DNA of 64,000 bases from Phaeodactylum tricornutum CCAP 1055/1 (GCF_000150955.2 NC_011685.1:186001-250000); one strand, 5' to 3'. Shown: positions 46,201-56,790, counted from the stretch's first letter. Numbers and translations: made by a program. The notes: generated by a model from the letters alone, not told the origin.

Positions 46201-47787
46201 GCTGTCACGACTTGGGATTGAGACGGACCGTGAATTCCCTCAGTCTGGCCAAGCCCACCACCGCCCGGAGCAGTCGGAACGAGATCAAAATCTAAAATGG
46301 GTCCGAGATGCGTATACTCTTCCACTACACTGAGGTAGGATGATTCGGCTCCAACCATGTCTTCTTCGTCTTCGACGTCGACAATGGGCTCGTCGTGTAT
46401 TTGAATAAGCTGCGGATCGCCCAAGGTGGACCCAACAAAGACGAGACCTTCCCGTAAATAGGCGATAGACGTTGCCAATGTACAGGAACCCAACGTGTCT
46501 ATTTGGAGTGCCACGACCTTATCGACCACGAGCACAATGGTGACCATGTGCAGATTGCCAAACTCATCGGCCAGTAAGTATCGGGGCAAGCCACCGTTGG
46601 GATCGGCGGGCAATTCTTCCACACACAGATGGAGTGCCTGTGGAATAGGCACGACCTTGGTTACATTGTTATTGATAAAGGTAAGTTGGCGTTGACCTAC
46701 CACCAGCACTCCGCCAGAACGATGTTTGGCGGGAGCGAAATCCGGTGGGGCTTCCGCGCTCGCTGCGGGAGCGGCCGCGGCCGCCACCGTCTTGGGCGGC
46801 AACGGGACGGGGATAATCAACGACGATCCGCCATCGACGTTGGATTTTTGTAACCATTCGGTAGCAGCCGGTGCCGAGGAGGATCCGTACAGAAATATAT
46901 TTTTGCGTTTCCAATTGATGACGTGCGACGTGATGTGCTGTGCCCCGCGAGCATCCTGGTGCAAGACTGCTAGTTGGGGCAAGGCTTCGAAGGGTATTTG
47001 CAAAAAGGCCAGGTGCAGAATGGTACGTTCTTCGATACGGCAATGAAATGGCGTCCCCAAAAGCTGTTGCGACGCGAGTGTACGGGTACTCTGGGTCGAC
47101 GTCGACGTCTCGTCTTGCTTGGAAGGTTTCGGACGCATGTATTCCAAATTCACGGGAATGATCGTGAGGAGACCATCATAGACGTGTAGCGCAATACAAC
47201 GGTGAAAATGATCAATCGCTACGATTGGTCCCGATTCCGCTTCTTGTCCCAAAACTGCGTGTTCCTGACTCTGCAAGGTTCCCGAAGCCAGGGTCACGAG
47301 GGGATAGGCCGCAGACCCGCTGTTCGTTCGATCGTAGGCGAGGACCGCGTATTGCTGCCGCGCCGTCAGCACGAATACGTAGGATGTGTCACTACCGTGA
47401 ACCTTGAAGGGGACGAGACCCACAATGCGACCGTTAATGGGGACACTGGCGAGGATAGGAAAGGGTGAAAGCCCTTCCGTCGTCGTGCGCAGCTGACGGA
47501 CTTCGAGACGGCGCGATTTGGCGACCAATACGTCCTGCCGAACGAGAAAAAAAAGAAATTGTTTCCGATTAGGTACAGAGCATACAATACATGGCGTAGG
47601 TTTTGATTGTTACTGGACCAGGAAACAATAGCGCACGATTGCTGGAAAGTAACACGAGCACGAGCAGCATCATACTCACTAGCGAAAAGGGTGACGTAAA
47701 GTTGCATTTCGCCGTCAACAAAACCCCTCCCGGCGGATGTGCGGTCACCACGTAGTGCGCCGCTTCCTTCTTGGTAGAAGCACTCAT
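43296..47787 (-). CDS. DDB1: DDB1, DNA damage-binding protein 1 / CUL4 adaptor
   Basis: The two-exon model is complement(join(43296..47534, 47680..47787)), 1,448 aa. Exon 1 gives HYVVTAHPP and ends at FSL; exon 2 continues DVLVAKSRRLEVR, which matches the start of DDB1. Later blocks follow DDB1 order: HVYDGLLTIIPVNLE, VVGQRQLTF, LVFVGSTLGDPQLIQI. The end, IDDVLAMVEEMTMLH, matches the DDB1 helical C-terminus. DDB1 forms three beta-propellers and links DCAF substrate receptors to CUL4-RBX1 ubiquitin ligase, in DNA repair and light signalling. Typical DDB1 has about 1,100-1,160 residues; the extra 300 lie in acidic, Ser/Thr-rich or low-complexity insertions (for example near VDVEDEEDMVGAE and around residues 660-760). 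An upstream in-frame ATG at 47901 exists but would add a non-conserved tail. Confidence 0.9.
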
Positions 47788-48623
47788 GGACAGACAGTCG
47801 AAGAGAGACAATCGCCAAAGATGCCGTGGACTAGGGACGGTTGTACAAAAACCACGACCAGTGCGCTTGGCTGGTCGCAGGGACCCCCTACCCCTTCCCA
47901 CCCACGCTGTTCTCGGTGGCAGCCATGGTCGAGTCTCTTCCGGCGACTCGCAGTCGAAAGCCCGCCTCGGTTGTCAGGCGTACTAGGGTAGGGTAGGATA
48001 GGGCGAGTGGGAACAAGGCGGGAAATTTGCTTACTGTTAGCGCTTCCCGTGCATGCCATTCATTTTTCATTGGCTTAGTTGTGTCTGTATGTCTACGTTG
48101 GTAGTGAGGCATATTAGGTAGATATTTTGTTTGCTCTCAGTGTCGCCAAGTACCCCGAACCGTGGGAATAGTGGTGCAGACGAATCCGGTTCCTGTGCTG
48201 TTGACACCGGAATCGGGAGCGATGAGAACCCCGTGTCGCTCCCCGCACTGACTCTCTCCCTTTTTCTGCGAAGAGCTAAATCGAGCGCGCGTTCGAGTAC
48301 CCAGCAGTCGGAAGGGTTGCGAACACTTGTTCGGTGGGATCCGTCGGCCTTCTCATCGTCACTTACAGTTGCCTAACCATCTCGAAGGAACAACCGCCCC
48401 CATCCATTCCCTCGCAAGAGTCTCCAGACACTCTCGAGTGCATGCCTGCATGCCTGTGCTAGTAACGTATTCGTAAAGAGTACTCTGTAGTTCGTTTCGC
48501 TAACGAAACGTACCGCGCGTGCTTGCTCTCTCTCGATCTGCAATTGCTTGATTGTTGCGAGGGACTCCCGACCGACGGGGTGTCCCCGAGCTTGGTATTT
48601 GTTTGACAAGAGTCGTACCCATC
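47788..48623. promoter_or_regulatory. Bidirectional promoter region between DDB1 and HSF gene
   Basis: 836 bp separate the start codons of DDB1 (minus) and the HSF-type gene (plus). Both promoters must lie here. It contains a short GGGTA-rich run near 47987-48003 and a perfect inverted repeat at 48493-48510. No canonical heat-shock element (alternating nGAAn units) was seen. Confidence 0.5.
48493..48510. repeat. Perfect inverted repeat upstream of HSF gene
   Basis: CGTTTCG CTAA CGAAACG: 7-bp arms around a 4-nt spacer, about 115 bp before the HSF start codon. It could be an operator-like site or hairpin. No protein is known to bind it. Confidence 0.6.
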
Positions 48624-50077
48624 ATGAGCGACGAAGAGCAACATCCTCCCCACGCTCCGGCACACCACGGTTCTACCGCGACGAATGCATCGAGTGGTGC
48701 GTCACGACGCACGGACGCCGTCCCCCTGGCGGCCAACACTGCGTACTGGAACAATCCTCCCACGGCCGTTGCCACCAACAATGCGAGACTCGGAATTGGG
48801 CGCGAGCCACCACAATCACCGGCGGCTGGGGCGGGTGCTTCTGCGGCGGTGGATTCCACGAGGCACAGAGGACGTTCCGCTCCGATTGTGACGAGGGATA
48901 TACCCTCGTCGCCACTCGTGACTCCTCCCGGAGCCCGCCATCGACAAGGACCCGACAGTTTGGCAGCGGTCCGTACGGAAGCGGCCATCACCAACGCGCA
49001 GGCTCCTTTTCATCGCCGACAGCCTACCACGGAAGATGCCGTGCATGATCCCACGCGTGGAGAGGACGAAGGTACGCTTACCGATGCGGGAAAGAAAATA
49101 CCGAAACAGGGTGTACCGCACGTATATCACGATTTCGCACAAGTGCGGCCCGACGCGGATCCCATGATGATCGTCCGGAAAAAGACTGGAGGAGTCACTC
49201 AGCCATTTCCCGAAAAGCTACACGAAATGCTGGATTCGGAAACTTCTCCAGCAGCGCAAGCCGTTGTCTCCTGGCTTCCCCACGGGAGAGCCTTTGTGGT
49301 TCGGAAGCCCAAGGAATTTACCTCCAAGATTATGCCAACGTACGTATAGAATTGATTGTGATTTGTACTTTAGTTGTACCGTGCTGAAATCGCACTCCGT
49401 GTGTGTACCTCTCTTTTTTCGTTTGCAGCTACTTCCGCCAAACCAAGTTGACTAGCTTTCAGCGTCAATTGAATTTATACGGCTTTCGTCGGATCACCCA
49501 GGGAGCCGATGCTGGTGCTTACTACCATGAACTCTTTTTGAGGGGACGGCCTTCTCTTAGTCAACGCATGGTCCGACAAAAAGTGAAAGGTACCGGTCAC
49601 AAGCAACCCGCGGATGCGTCGAGCGAACCGAACTTATACGCACTCCCAGCCGTACACCCAGAGTTTACAGTTGACGATGGCAATCCCGTGAGCGCTGGAG
49701 CGATCACTGCGTCCCACGTGACGGGGCAGGTGCCCGGTGTTTACTCGAGTACAAGTCCACGATTTACTACGGCTCCTCCCGCTGTGCAACTGGACTCCAG
49801 TTTGGTGGCCTCGCCGAGTCTTCACGGAGCAGCGCACTTACTGCACGGGATTTCGACCGGTTTGCACCCTCGGCACGCATTGCCACCAACACCCTTTTCC
49901 GGGCAAACTCCGTCTACCATGCCAGGATTCGGAGCCAACAATGACGGCAATACTGACAATAGCAACACAAGGGGGACAGCCAGTAACGAAAGTAGCAGCA
50001 ATGGTCGATACCGACGACAATCTCGACATTACAACCCAGCGAGCTTTCTCCAGCCATCCGCTACGGATCAGGTCTAA
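48624..50077 (+). CDS. HSF-type transcription factor
   Basis: The two-exon model is join(48624..49339, 49429..50077), 454 aa. A disordered N-terminus of about 190 residues precedes the HSF DNA-binding domain at about 194-285: PFPEKLHEML, VVSWLPHGRAFVV, KIMPTYFRQTKLTSFQRQLN (recognition helix) and LYGFRRI. The intron falls inside that domain, between MPT and YFRQ, and the frame is continuous. No clear heptad-repeat trimerisation region follows. The C-terminal half is rich in Pro, Ser, Thr, Asn and Gly. Diatoms carry many HSFs, so its target set cannot be read here. It is head-to-head with DDB1 and may share regulatory DNA. The start ATG is at 48624, after an upstream stretch that lacks an ATG. 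Confidence 0.87.
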
Positions 50078-50207
50078 TGCCGTCAGGGTTTGGGAATCAT
50101 CGAACCAAGTTCGTGACTTTTTTTTGCATAGTATGCATCCGCAAGCTAATTCATCAATTGTATAGTGTTTCTGGGATCAGATTTAGAAAGGCGTCAGCAG
50201 ATATAGT

Positions 50208-52037
50208 TTAGATTTCTACCATATTTTGACCAGCGTTTGATATTGCAGCGTTTCCGTAACCAGGCGTTCGCGGCAAGTCCTCCACGACGTGATACGTCTC
50301 TTCGCTCACAGCTGAGGCCAAAGCCGATGAGGGCTGACTTGGGAGCGCCCACGGCTCTGGCCTCGCTGTTGGTGGCTCTCCGGCGGCCGTATCGTCAATA
50401 CCTACATGCCTCGCTGTACCGGCTTCCAAAAAGTACTCCGGCGCGGGCTCAGAATAAGCGACCGTACAATCCATCGTCTCGTCATTATATCGTCTGACAA
50501 TGCCCAAAAGTGGTCGCCATCGATGTTTCGGTGTTGCTTCGTGCTGCAAAGATGTCTCCCAACCCAAAAAGACTTCGGAAGAAGTGCCTGAGGATTGAGG
50601 GAAAATAGGAGTATCCGAGTTTACTGAAGACTGTGTTGAAGGAGAATCCGGAACATCGAGCAAGTCCTCGCCATTAATAGAAAATGTTGAAATAGGCTCG
50701 GGAGTTCCGCACCATGTTCTCGCATCAAACACAGGATTCATTATCCAAGAGACCCAGCCATCCCGGTCTCGGATAGTTGACGGAGTTGCGACGGCGGCCA
50801 CTCTTGCTTCTTCTCTGGTGCTCTGAATTTGTTTAGCTTGTTCCTCTTCCGTGGTCCAGGAATCGTCATCGTTGTCCTCTCCATCAAAATGAACTCTGCG
50901 GCCTCTCTTTACCTCCTCTTCCTTGCTATCCAGAGATGTAGAGAAGCGACCTGGCTTTAAAATAGACGAGCAACTCGCTGCAGTCGTAACTACTGACCGC
51001 TCGTCGATATCTGTGGAATTCTCCTCCTCTATAGAGAAGAGGCCACCTGGCTCGAACGAAATCTCATCAAATCCTTCGGACGAAGCGAAGCTGGCACTAC
51101 AACCGGGGCCTTTCGCAATGCGACGCCTCAATCGTAATTTCAAAAACAAACCAATCACAAATCCAATGAAAAGCACGCTAGTGACGGATCCAGCGATTAT
51201 GCCGCGCTTCTGAGAGCCCCCAGTCGCGGCCCGCGGTAAAATTACACTCAATGTCCCTATCGATGCTAAGTTTGGGTTCTCGGTAGGTGAATTCGAAGGT
51301 ATAGGGTTTGCTACCAGAGTCGGCGAGGGAGATGGCTGCATCGGCCACAACGACTGCATTCCCGACGGTTGAGTACTTACGAGGGGCAGCGACATTGTAG
51401 AGGTTGCTGGTGCTCGAGAAGGAGTAATCAAAGGCTCCAGGGAAGACGTTGGTATACTCGGAATCCCGATGGTTGGATACACTGCTGGCGCGGCTGGCGC
51501 TTCCGGTGATATCAGATTCCTGCTACTTTCTTGTATTGATGGACAACGTAGCTTAGACAACGTGGCCAGGTTTGTTGGCAGTGATCCACTCAAGGAATTG
51601 CAATCCAGCCGAAGCTGGACCAGCTCACTCAAATAGTTCACTGTGGACGGTATTTTTCCTTCCAGACGAAGGTTCGTGAGCATCAAATGAGTAATCAACC
51701 CATTTGTGTTGCATTCGACTCCAGTAAAAGAGCAACAGTCCCCGATGATGGATGGCCATTCGGTAAACCAGTTGTGCAAAGGCCTGGAAATAGCTGAATA
51801 CATCCGAAGTGATGTGAAAATATCGAGCAGTACTTGTCTTTGGCGTGTCCGTGCCAAATCTCTCGCCGACAAAGAAAACTTTTCCATTCGAGTCCAGTGA
51901 ACAGGGTCCATGGCAAACAACTCACTAGGTGATAATGCGTGCGGGTCTGTGGCAATCGAGTTTCCGTTCTCGGCATCGGAAACGAGGCAAGTGATCCAGA
52001 AAACGAAAAGAATCGAAGCAAATAGATGAGTCGTCAT
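50208..52037 (-). CDS. Single-pass membrane protein with LRR ectodomain
   Basis: This single-exon protein has about 609 aa. A signal peptide (about residues 1-21) starts at ATG 52037; an upstream in-frame ATG at 52076 would add 13 residues. The ectodomain has an LRR N-cap (NWFTEWPSIIGDCCSFTGVE) and two to three plant-type leucine-rich repeats (LRLEGKIPSTVNYLSELVQL, LSGSLPTNLATLSKLR). A long Pro/Ser/Thr-rich stalk follows, then a membrane segment near 280-302 and RLRRRIAK. The cytosolic tail is acidic and Ser-rich with no kinase domain. It resembles receptor-like proteins that need a partner for signalling, but the ligand is unknown. Few repeats remain compared with plant receptors. Confidence 0.72.
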   Translation of the reverse strand: MTTHLFASILFVFWITCLVSDAENGNSIATDPHALSPSELFAMDPVHWTRMEKFSLSARDLARTRQRQVLLDIFTSLRMYSAISRPLHNWFTEWPSIIGDCCSFTGVECNTNGLITHLMLTNLRLEGKIPSTVNYLSELVQLRLDCNSLSGSLPTNLATLSKLRCPSIQESSRNLISPEAPAAPAVYPTIGIPSIPTSSLEPLITPSRAPATSTMSLPLVSTQPSGMQSLWPMQPSPSPTLVANPIPSNSPTENPNLASIGTLSVILPRAATGGSQKRGIIAGSVTSVLFIGFVIGLFLKLRLRRRIAKGPGCSASFASSEGFDEISFEPGGLFSIEEENSTDIDERSVVTTAASCSSILKPGRFSTSLDSKEEEVKRGRRVHFDGEDNDDDSWTTEEEQAKQIQSTREEARVAAVATPSTIRDRDGWVSWIMNPVFDARTWCGTPEPISTFSINGEDLLDVPDSPSTQSSVNSDTPIFPQSSGTSSEVFLGWETSLQHEATPKHRWRPLLGIVRRYNDETMDCTVAYSEPAPEYFLEAGTARHVGIDDTAAGEPPTARPEPWALPSQPSSALASAVSEETYHVVEDLPRTPGYGNAAISNAGQNMVEI

Positions 52038-52293
52038 TGCGAAAAAAATGTTGGTCAATGTACATTCATACGCCATGCAAGTATCAATGTCACTGGGTTA
52101 TAACCAAAGCTGGCGACTTGTCGATGAGGGCAGCGGACTAAAGGTTGGACACGTTTGGTGGAGTCTCACACGATGGAGGTGCGGAAAATTCGTCGGAAAA
52201 GAGTAAGGCGGTCTGTTTCCATAAGAAGACATACACACTTGGAGAAATAGGTGCACGAAAGACCTGGCTCTCGGTTTTTAACAAGACCGCATT

Positions 52294-54225
52294 CTAAGAC
52301 CATCTACCTCGCTTAGTAGCCGATGGCGGTTCAACTTCGTCCAAATTTGCAGCAACTCCGTCAGCATCCCAGTTCCCACCAAAACGTGGAGGGGCATCAT
52401 CCCTTTTATGGTGCTCATATACTCCACTACCCGTTTTACGACTCTGGCGCGAGAGCTGGTCCAGCTCAGGTGTTATCTCTCGGTTTTCCCTTTCGAAAGA
52501 TTTCCGCAAAACGAATGCAAAAGTACTATCCTTAGCCGTCAACAACGTGTAGGCCGATCCCGTTTGTTGACTGTCTTTCGACAACCGACCCGCCCGTCCA
52601 ACTCGATGAACGTGCGCATCTAGATTCTTGGCGGGATCCATTGACAGCACTGTAGCGACATGGGGAATATCCAAGCCTCTGCCTGCCACATCTGTTCCAA
52701 TCAAAACATCTACGTCACCTTTTGTGAAGGCCCGTAACGCTGCCTGACGATCGCTTTGGTGTTTGTCCCCGTGCAACGTTTCCACATTTATTTTGGGTAA
52801 CTGCTCACGAACCCGCTTCGCCAAGACTTCGCATGCCTCACGTCTCGCCACAAACACCAGGGTGCGCCCCACCTGTTGCAAGGTCGGCAACAGTTCCAGC
52901 AAGAACTGAATCTTCGCAGAATCGTTCGGTAGAACGATGACGTGCTGTGCGACGTGGCTAGAGGCCTCTCCCGTTCGACCAACAGCAATTCGCACGTAGT
53001 CGACGTGCAACCATTCCCTCGCGACGACTTCGACCCGACGTCCCAAGGTCGCCGAGAACAGGAGCGTTTGTCGATCAGGCCGCACGTGGGCCAGTATCTT
53101 TCGTACTTGTGCTTCGAACCCCATGTGCAGCATCTTGTCGGCTTCGTCCAATACAATCATGGTGACGCGAGATAGACGCAACCCTTTTTTACCTGTAACT
53201 ACATCTAGCAAACGGCCGGGAGTCGCGACTACGAGTTCTACGCCTCCCATTTTGTGAAGTTCCTGTTGCAGCAAGTACTTGCCCTGTCCACCAATAACAG
53301 TTTTGACACGCAGCCGTAAAGCCTTGGCAAATGGCTTGGCTTGGTTGGACACTTGGGTGGCTAGCTCTCGTGTTGGCACCAGAACGAGTGCCATGGGACC
53401 AGTCTCATCGTGCGGCAGCAGGGGTTCCTGTCGAATAATGTGACACAAAATGGGCCAAATAAAGGCGAGTGTTTTGCCCTGACCAGTAGCAGCGGTAACG
53501 AGTACGTCGCGACCGGCCATAATGACGGGTATGGTTTGGGCTTGGACCAATGTCGGTTCCGAATACCCTGCGCTGGCAATCGCAAGAGACAACGTGGCAG
53601 AGTTGTTGAATACTGCGTCAAATTGGGAAAAGTGCAGAAGCGGATCGACTAGAGCGCTACAGGCAACATTTTGAGCTCGTCTCCAGGCTTTACCAGCATC
53701 GGTACTGGTTGGATCCAGCAATGCCTTTGCAAAAGGCGCTGTTGAATGTTGAATCTCTATTTCGGGAAGCGCATCGAAACTATCGCGTTGACGTCCATCG
53801 ACTTTGCTGGATGCGAGCAGATTATGTTGCGTTTCCAGGACATGCGTTTGTCGCGTTTCTTCCCAGTGTCCAGTCGCTTCTTCGGCACTATCCAAGTCCA
53901 TGCGCGAAATTTTCGTGTGATTTTCAAAAACGGCCATACCCATCTCTTGCGTCTCCAGACTATTCATGTAAGCATCCAACGGATCAACGTTGTCCTCGTC
54001 CTCGTTGCCAGACTGGTGTGCCACTGCCGTATTCGCGGGCAAAATATGATCCTCGTGGAGGGCGTTTAAACTCAGTAACTGTGGTGACCGTCTCGTGTCG
54101 GATTCATTCTCCTCTTCGTCGCCGTCATCAAACCATCCCATTTGTGTGCTGTCTACCAATGAAGAGATGAATGAGCTCGCTTCTTTTGGAGTCACCCAAA
54201 CGGCTTGATTGTCCCCCTGTACCAA
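52294..54225 (-). CDS. DEAD-box RNA helicase, DDX42-like
   Basis: Up to 643 residues in one frame. The N-terminal region has DDGDEEENES and DPLDAYM (near residue 81), a signature shared with DDX42/Prp5-type helicases. Helicase motifs follow: Q motif YSEPTLVQAQTIP (221-233), motif I AATGQGKT (245-252), PTRELA, TPGR, DEAD (360-363), SAT, DVAGRGLD and HRVGRAGR. Compared with the consensus, motif V reads AGRGLD and motif VI has RAGR. DDX42 family members work on U2 snRNP in splicing. The first ATG in frame is at 54141; before it the frame starts with TTG. A phase-0 splice could join an upstream exon (54272..54442) to 54216 through a 55-nt intron, so the true N-terminus is uncertain. Confidence 0.83.
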   Translation of the reverse strand: MVQGDNQAVWVTPKEASSFISSLVDSTQMGWFDDGDEEENESDTRRSPQLLSLNALHEDHILPANTAVAHQSGNEDEDNVDPLDAYMNSLETQEMGMAVFENHTKISRMDLDSAEEATGHWEETRQTHVLETQHNLLASSKVDGRQRDSFDALPEIEIQHSTAPFAKALLDPTSTDAGKAWRRAQNVACSALVDPLLHFSQFDAVFNNSATLSLAIASAGYSEPTLVQAQTIPVIMAGRDVLVTAATGQGKTLAFIWPILCHIIRQEPLLPHDETGPMALVLVPTRELATQVSNQAKPFAKALRLRVKTVIGGQGKYLLQQELHKMGGVELVVATPGRLLDVVTGKKGLRLSRVTMIVLDEADKMLHMGFEAQVRKILAHVRPDRQTLLFSATLGRRVEVVAREWLHVDYVRIAVGRTGEASSHVAQHVIVLPNDSAKIQFLLELLPTLQQVGRTLVFVARREACEVLAKRVREQLPKINVETLHGDKHQSDRQAALRAFTKGDVDVLIGTDVAGRGLDIPHVATVLSMDPAKNLDAHVHRVGRAGRLSKDSQQTGSAYTLLTAKDSTFAFVLRKSFERENREITPELDQLSRQSRKTGSGVYEHHKRDDAPPRFGGNWDADGVAANLDEVEPPSATKRGRWS

Positions 54226-54707
54226 ACCGGAATGATGGAATTGGGGTCACGTTTTCCCCAACTCACGCTACCTTCGAAAACGTCGCGTGCCAGACGGTTG
54301 TCTCGCAGTCAAGTTGGTGTCCTATTGTCGTCGTGCCCAGCGCAAAACAGCAAAGGTTGAGATGATTTTCTCGGCGGAAAATACTTTTGTATTTCTGTTC
54401 ACATTTTTGTAACTCGACTGCGGCTTTGTGAATCTCATACATTATGGCGATCGCAGGGCGGACCAAATCGTCACACTCGTGAATTGTACGAGGCGGGAAT
54501 GAAGTTGAGGTCTTCGAAAATGGTCATTCTCTTCTTATTGTGACTTCATATGAGTACCTCCTGCCCCCGATACAAAACCAGCGACAATATGTTTCCACAA
54601 GAAGTGCTTACAGTCCTAACAATCCTAATTGTAAGCAATTGCTGCTCTCGGCTATGGTCTTTCCAACTGCGGTGAAGAGATAGGCAGCACCACCACAAGC
54701 TAATATC
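54226..54707. other. Divergent intergenic region, possible extra helicase exon
   Basis: Between the helicase (minus) and the second PLAC8 gene (plus). A minus-strand frame at 54272-54442 with an ATG and an in-phase GT donor might be exon 1 of the helicase. The rest shows nothing recognisable. Confidence 0.4.
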
Positions 54708-55715
54708 ATGTCGTTACGGCCGCAAGCTTTTGGCGCTGACACCAGCAACAGTAGTATGTCGAATGGAAATCATGTGTTAACCGATGCCTCCGAAGGATCA
54801 GCGAGCGACGAAGCTCAACCGTTAAAGGTGCGTACAGGCAACGGCCGAGACCCATTCTTCCTGCTCGTAGATACTCTCCCGAAGATGAACAGCAAAACCT
54901 TGCTCAGAGATTTCCAGCGATTCTTGCTTTTTTTATTTCCCTTGCGGGAATTAAAGGTGGGGCCTGCCATGCGAAACACAACCTTTGCTAATCTTCTCTC
55001 TGAGGGAAGAACGTCTACAACGCACGTCATCCGTATAATGTCTCGAGCGCACACTCCTGCACGACTTAACCTTTGCTTTCTCTTTTTTTTCCACACCGGG
55101 CAGGCCGCCCGCGTACCGTCTCTGTCGTCTTCGGAGCGCGTGAACGTCCCGGTGGGGCACTGGCGAGACAGTATTTGGGATATCTTTCGACTCGGGTACT
55201 GTCACAGCTCGATGTGGACGAGTTGTTGTTGTACGCTGGTTGGTGCCGGGCAGGTAGCAACCCGTCTACACTTGACGTATCGGGGAGAACCAGGAAGGCC
55301 TTCCGTCACGAGTCTCGCCTTTCGGAAACTCGTATCCATTGTTCTGTCCTTTTGGGTGACCAGGTTGATAATGTTGATGATAATTACCGTATTGGACCCC
55401 AACGTGGACAGCCTCGAGTGGGTGGAGCCTCCAACATCCTACTACGTCTTTTGTGCCATTGACGATTTGCTGGCCTACATTTATTTGGGTTTCACGGTGC
55501 TGGTGCTCCGGAATTTGCGATCGCACGTCCGCAGTGCCTACGCCATTCCGGAAGAGGGGTACTGCGTAGGTGGCTGCGAAGATACCTGCTGTAGTTTGAC
55601 GTGTCCTTGCCTGGTGATTGGACAGCTTCTAAGGCACACAGCCGACTACGAATCGTACGGGGCTCGGGGCTGCTCCGCTACCGGCTTGGTGGGACACGCT
55701 CCCTCTATTGTATAA
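54708..55715 (+). CDS. PLAC8-family cysteine-rich membrane protein, second copy
   Basis: The likely model is join(54708..54827, 55104..55715), 243 aa. The PLAC8 pattern is the same as in the copy at 30072: VGHWRDSIWDIF, CHSSMWTSCCC, hydrophobic segments, RSAYAIP, then CEDTCCSLTCPCLVIGQLLRHTADY and a GHAPSIV ending. The 276-nt intervening sequence has a GTGCGT donor and a poly-T tract ending in GGGCAG. It is a multiple of three and free of stops, so the unspliced frame is also open (335 aa). The translated insert is hydrophobic and atypical of PLAC8, which favours splicing. Function as for the family: a membrane protein of unsettled biochemical role. The N-terminal module of the other copy is missing. 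Confidence 0.78.
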   Translation: MSLRPQAFGADTSNSSMSNGNHVLTDASEGSASDEAQPLKVRTGNGRDPFFLLVDTLPKMNSKTLLRDFQRFLLFLFPLRELKVGPAMRNTTFANLLSEGRTSTTHVIRIMSRAHTPARLNLCFLFFFHTGQAARVPSLSSSERVNVPVGHWRDSIWDIFRLGYCHSSMWTSCCCTLVGAGQVATRLHLTYRGEPGRPSVTSLAFRKLVSIVLSFWVTRLIMLMIITVLDPNVDSLEWVEPPTSYYVFCAIDDLLAYIYLGFTVLVLRNLRSHVRSAYAIPEEGYCVGGCEDTCCSLTCPCLVIGQLLRHTADYESYGARGCSATGLVGHAPSIV

Positions 55716-56139
55716 ACAGAAAGTACTCGAACATACACAACCGTATCGGTGGTCCCCTGGATCGTTCCGACACGAGCGCAACAGCCTGGGGGCTTGGGGG
55801 ATGAGTTTCTACACTCAGACTGCCGCGACGACGGCATTCTCTGCTAGAAGCGACGGGTAGAGAATCATGACAGGGACAAACAGAGGTATACAACACACTA
55901 CACGTAAACTAGCGACATTTGTCAAGTAGTCGAGAACCGTTGTCCATCTAGAACAAAACATTAAGACTAAGGATGACTCTGGTTTACTCACTCACTCACG
56001 GCACGGACGGACTGGCAAAAAGGTTGCCAGTCGAGAGTCTTGCCGTACAGCGATCTGTATCCGTTTGCAGTAGTTGACAGGAGCATACAATGCCCCATAC
56101 TGTAAACCACACTCGCGCCACGTCGGACTACGAATTGTT
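55716..56139. other. Convergent spacer
   Basis: About 420 bp between the second PLAC8 gene and the first LWEHG-motif gene. No gene was recognised. Confidence 0.5.
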
Positions 56140-56790
56140 TCAGGATCGTGATTGTCCGCCGAGCCGGTTGCGCTTGATTGTTTTCCGAACGTATTCGACT
56201 TTGGCGTCTTCTTCGTACAGTAAAAGATGTTGGCGTTCGAGTTGGGCTTCCTTCAGAATCGCACTCACCGACTGCAGCTGTCGCCCTATATCTCGTCCGT
56301 GCTCCCAGAGTTCCTCGACTTCGGAAGCGTCCAACTGGGCAATGCGACTTAAACTGGTTACGCGGTGGGACTCGTTCTCCTGCAGGGATCGATACATTTG
56401 TAGGTTGACGAGGAAGATCACGAACGATAGCAAGAGACCAAGCAGACTGAGTGTTCGCATTGCGGAAGCTTTGGATTTCACCCCCACGGACGGCGTAACC
56501 GCAGTGTCCGGACAGTCGCTATACAGATTGCGCATTGACAATGCTACCAGCTTTTGCTTGCCACGGGGATCATCGTGTAGAATGGGGATTGTGCTGGAAC
56601 TGGAAAAGGGCGATTGCATTTTGGGGCTTGCTGTGCGCTGCGGCAGCACGAATTGACGATCGTCGGAGCTACGCCAGGAAGGTCTACCGGAATGCGTGTC
56701 GTCAAGTTGCGATGGCAACGTCGTATCCGGATGGTTTGACGTCGGGGTCGGCGGCGGGGAGGAGCCAGCGGAATACGAAAAAGGTGGCAT
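56140..56790 (-). CDS. Single-pass membrane protein with coiled coil and LWEHG motif
   Basis: This single-exon protein has 216 aa from ATG 56790. The first 105 residues are Pro/Ser/Thr-rich and probably disordered. One membrane segment lies at about 113-131. A predicted coiled coil follows, with LDASEVEELWEHG at 153-165 and a basic C-terminus. I recognise no named family. The minus-strand gene at 57741-58415 has a closely similar block, LEAREVDQLWEHG, directly after its own membrane segment, so the two are probably paralogues. The topology and coiled coil suggest a membrane tether or adaptor, which is inference only. Confidence 0.62.
   Translation of the reverse strand: MPPFSYSAGSSPPPTPTSNHPDTTLPSQLDDTHSGRPSWRSSDDRQFVLPQRTASPKMQSPFSSSSTIPILHDDPRGKQKLVALSMRNLYSDCPDTAVTPSVGVKSKASAMRTLSLLGLLLSFVIFLVNLQMYRSLQENESHRVTSLSRIAQLDASEVEELWEHGRDIGRQLQSVSAILKEAQLERQHLLLYEEDAKVEYVRKTIKRNRLGGQSRS

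Noticed and set aside
47985-48010. Telomere-like GGGTA repeat
   Set aside because: Only two to three imperfect units, too short to mean a telomeric insertion.
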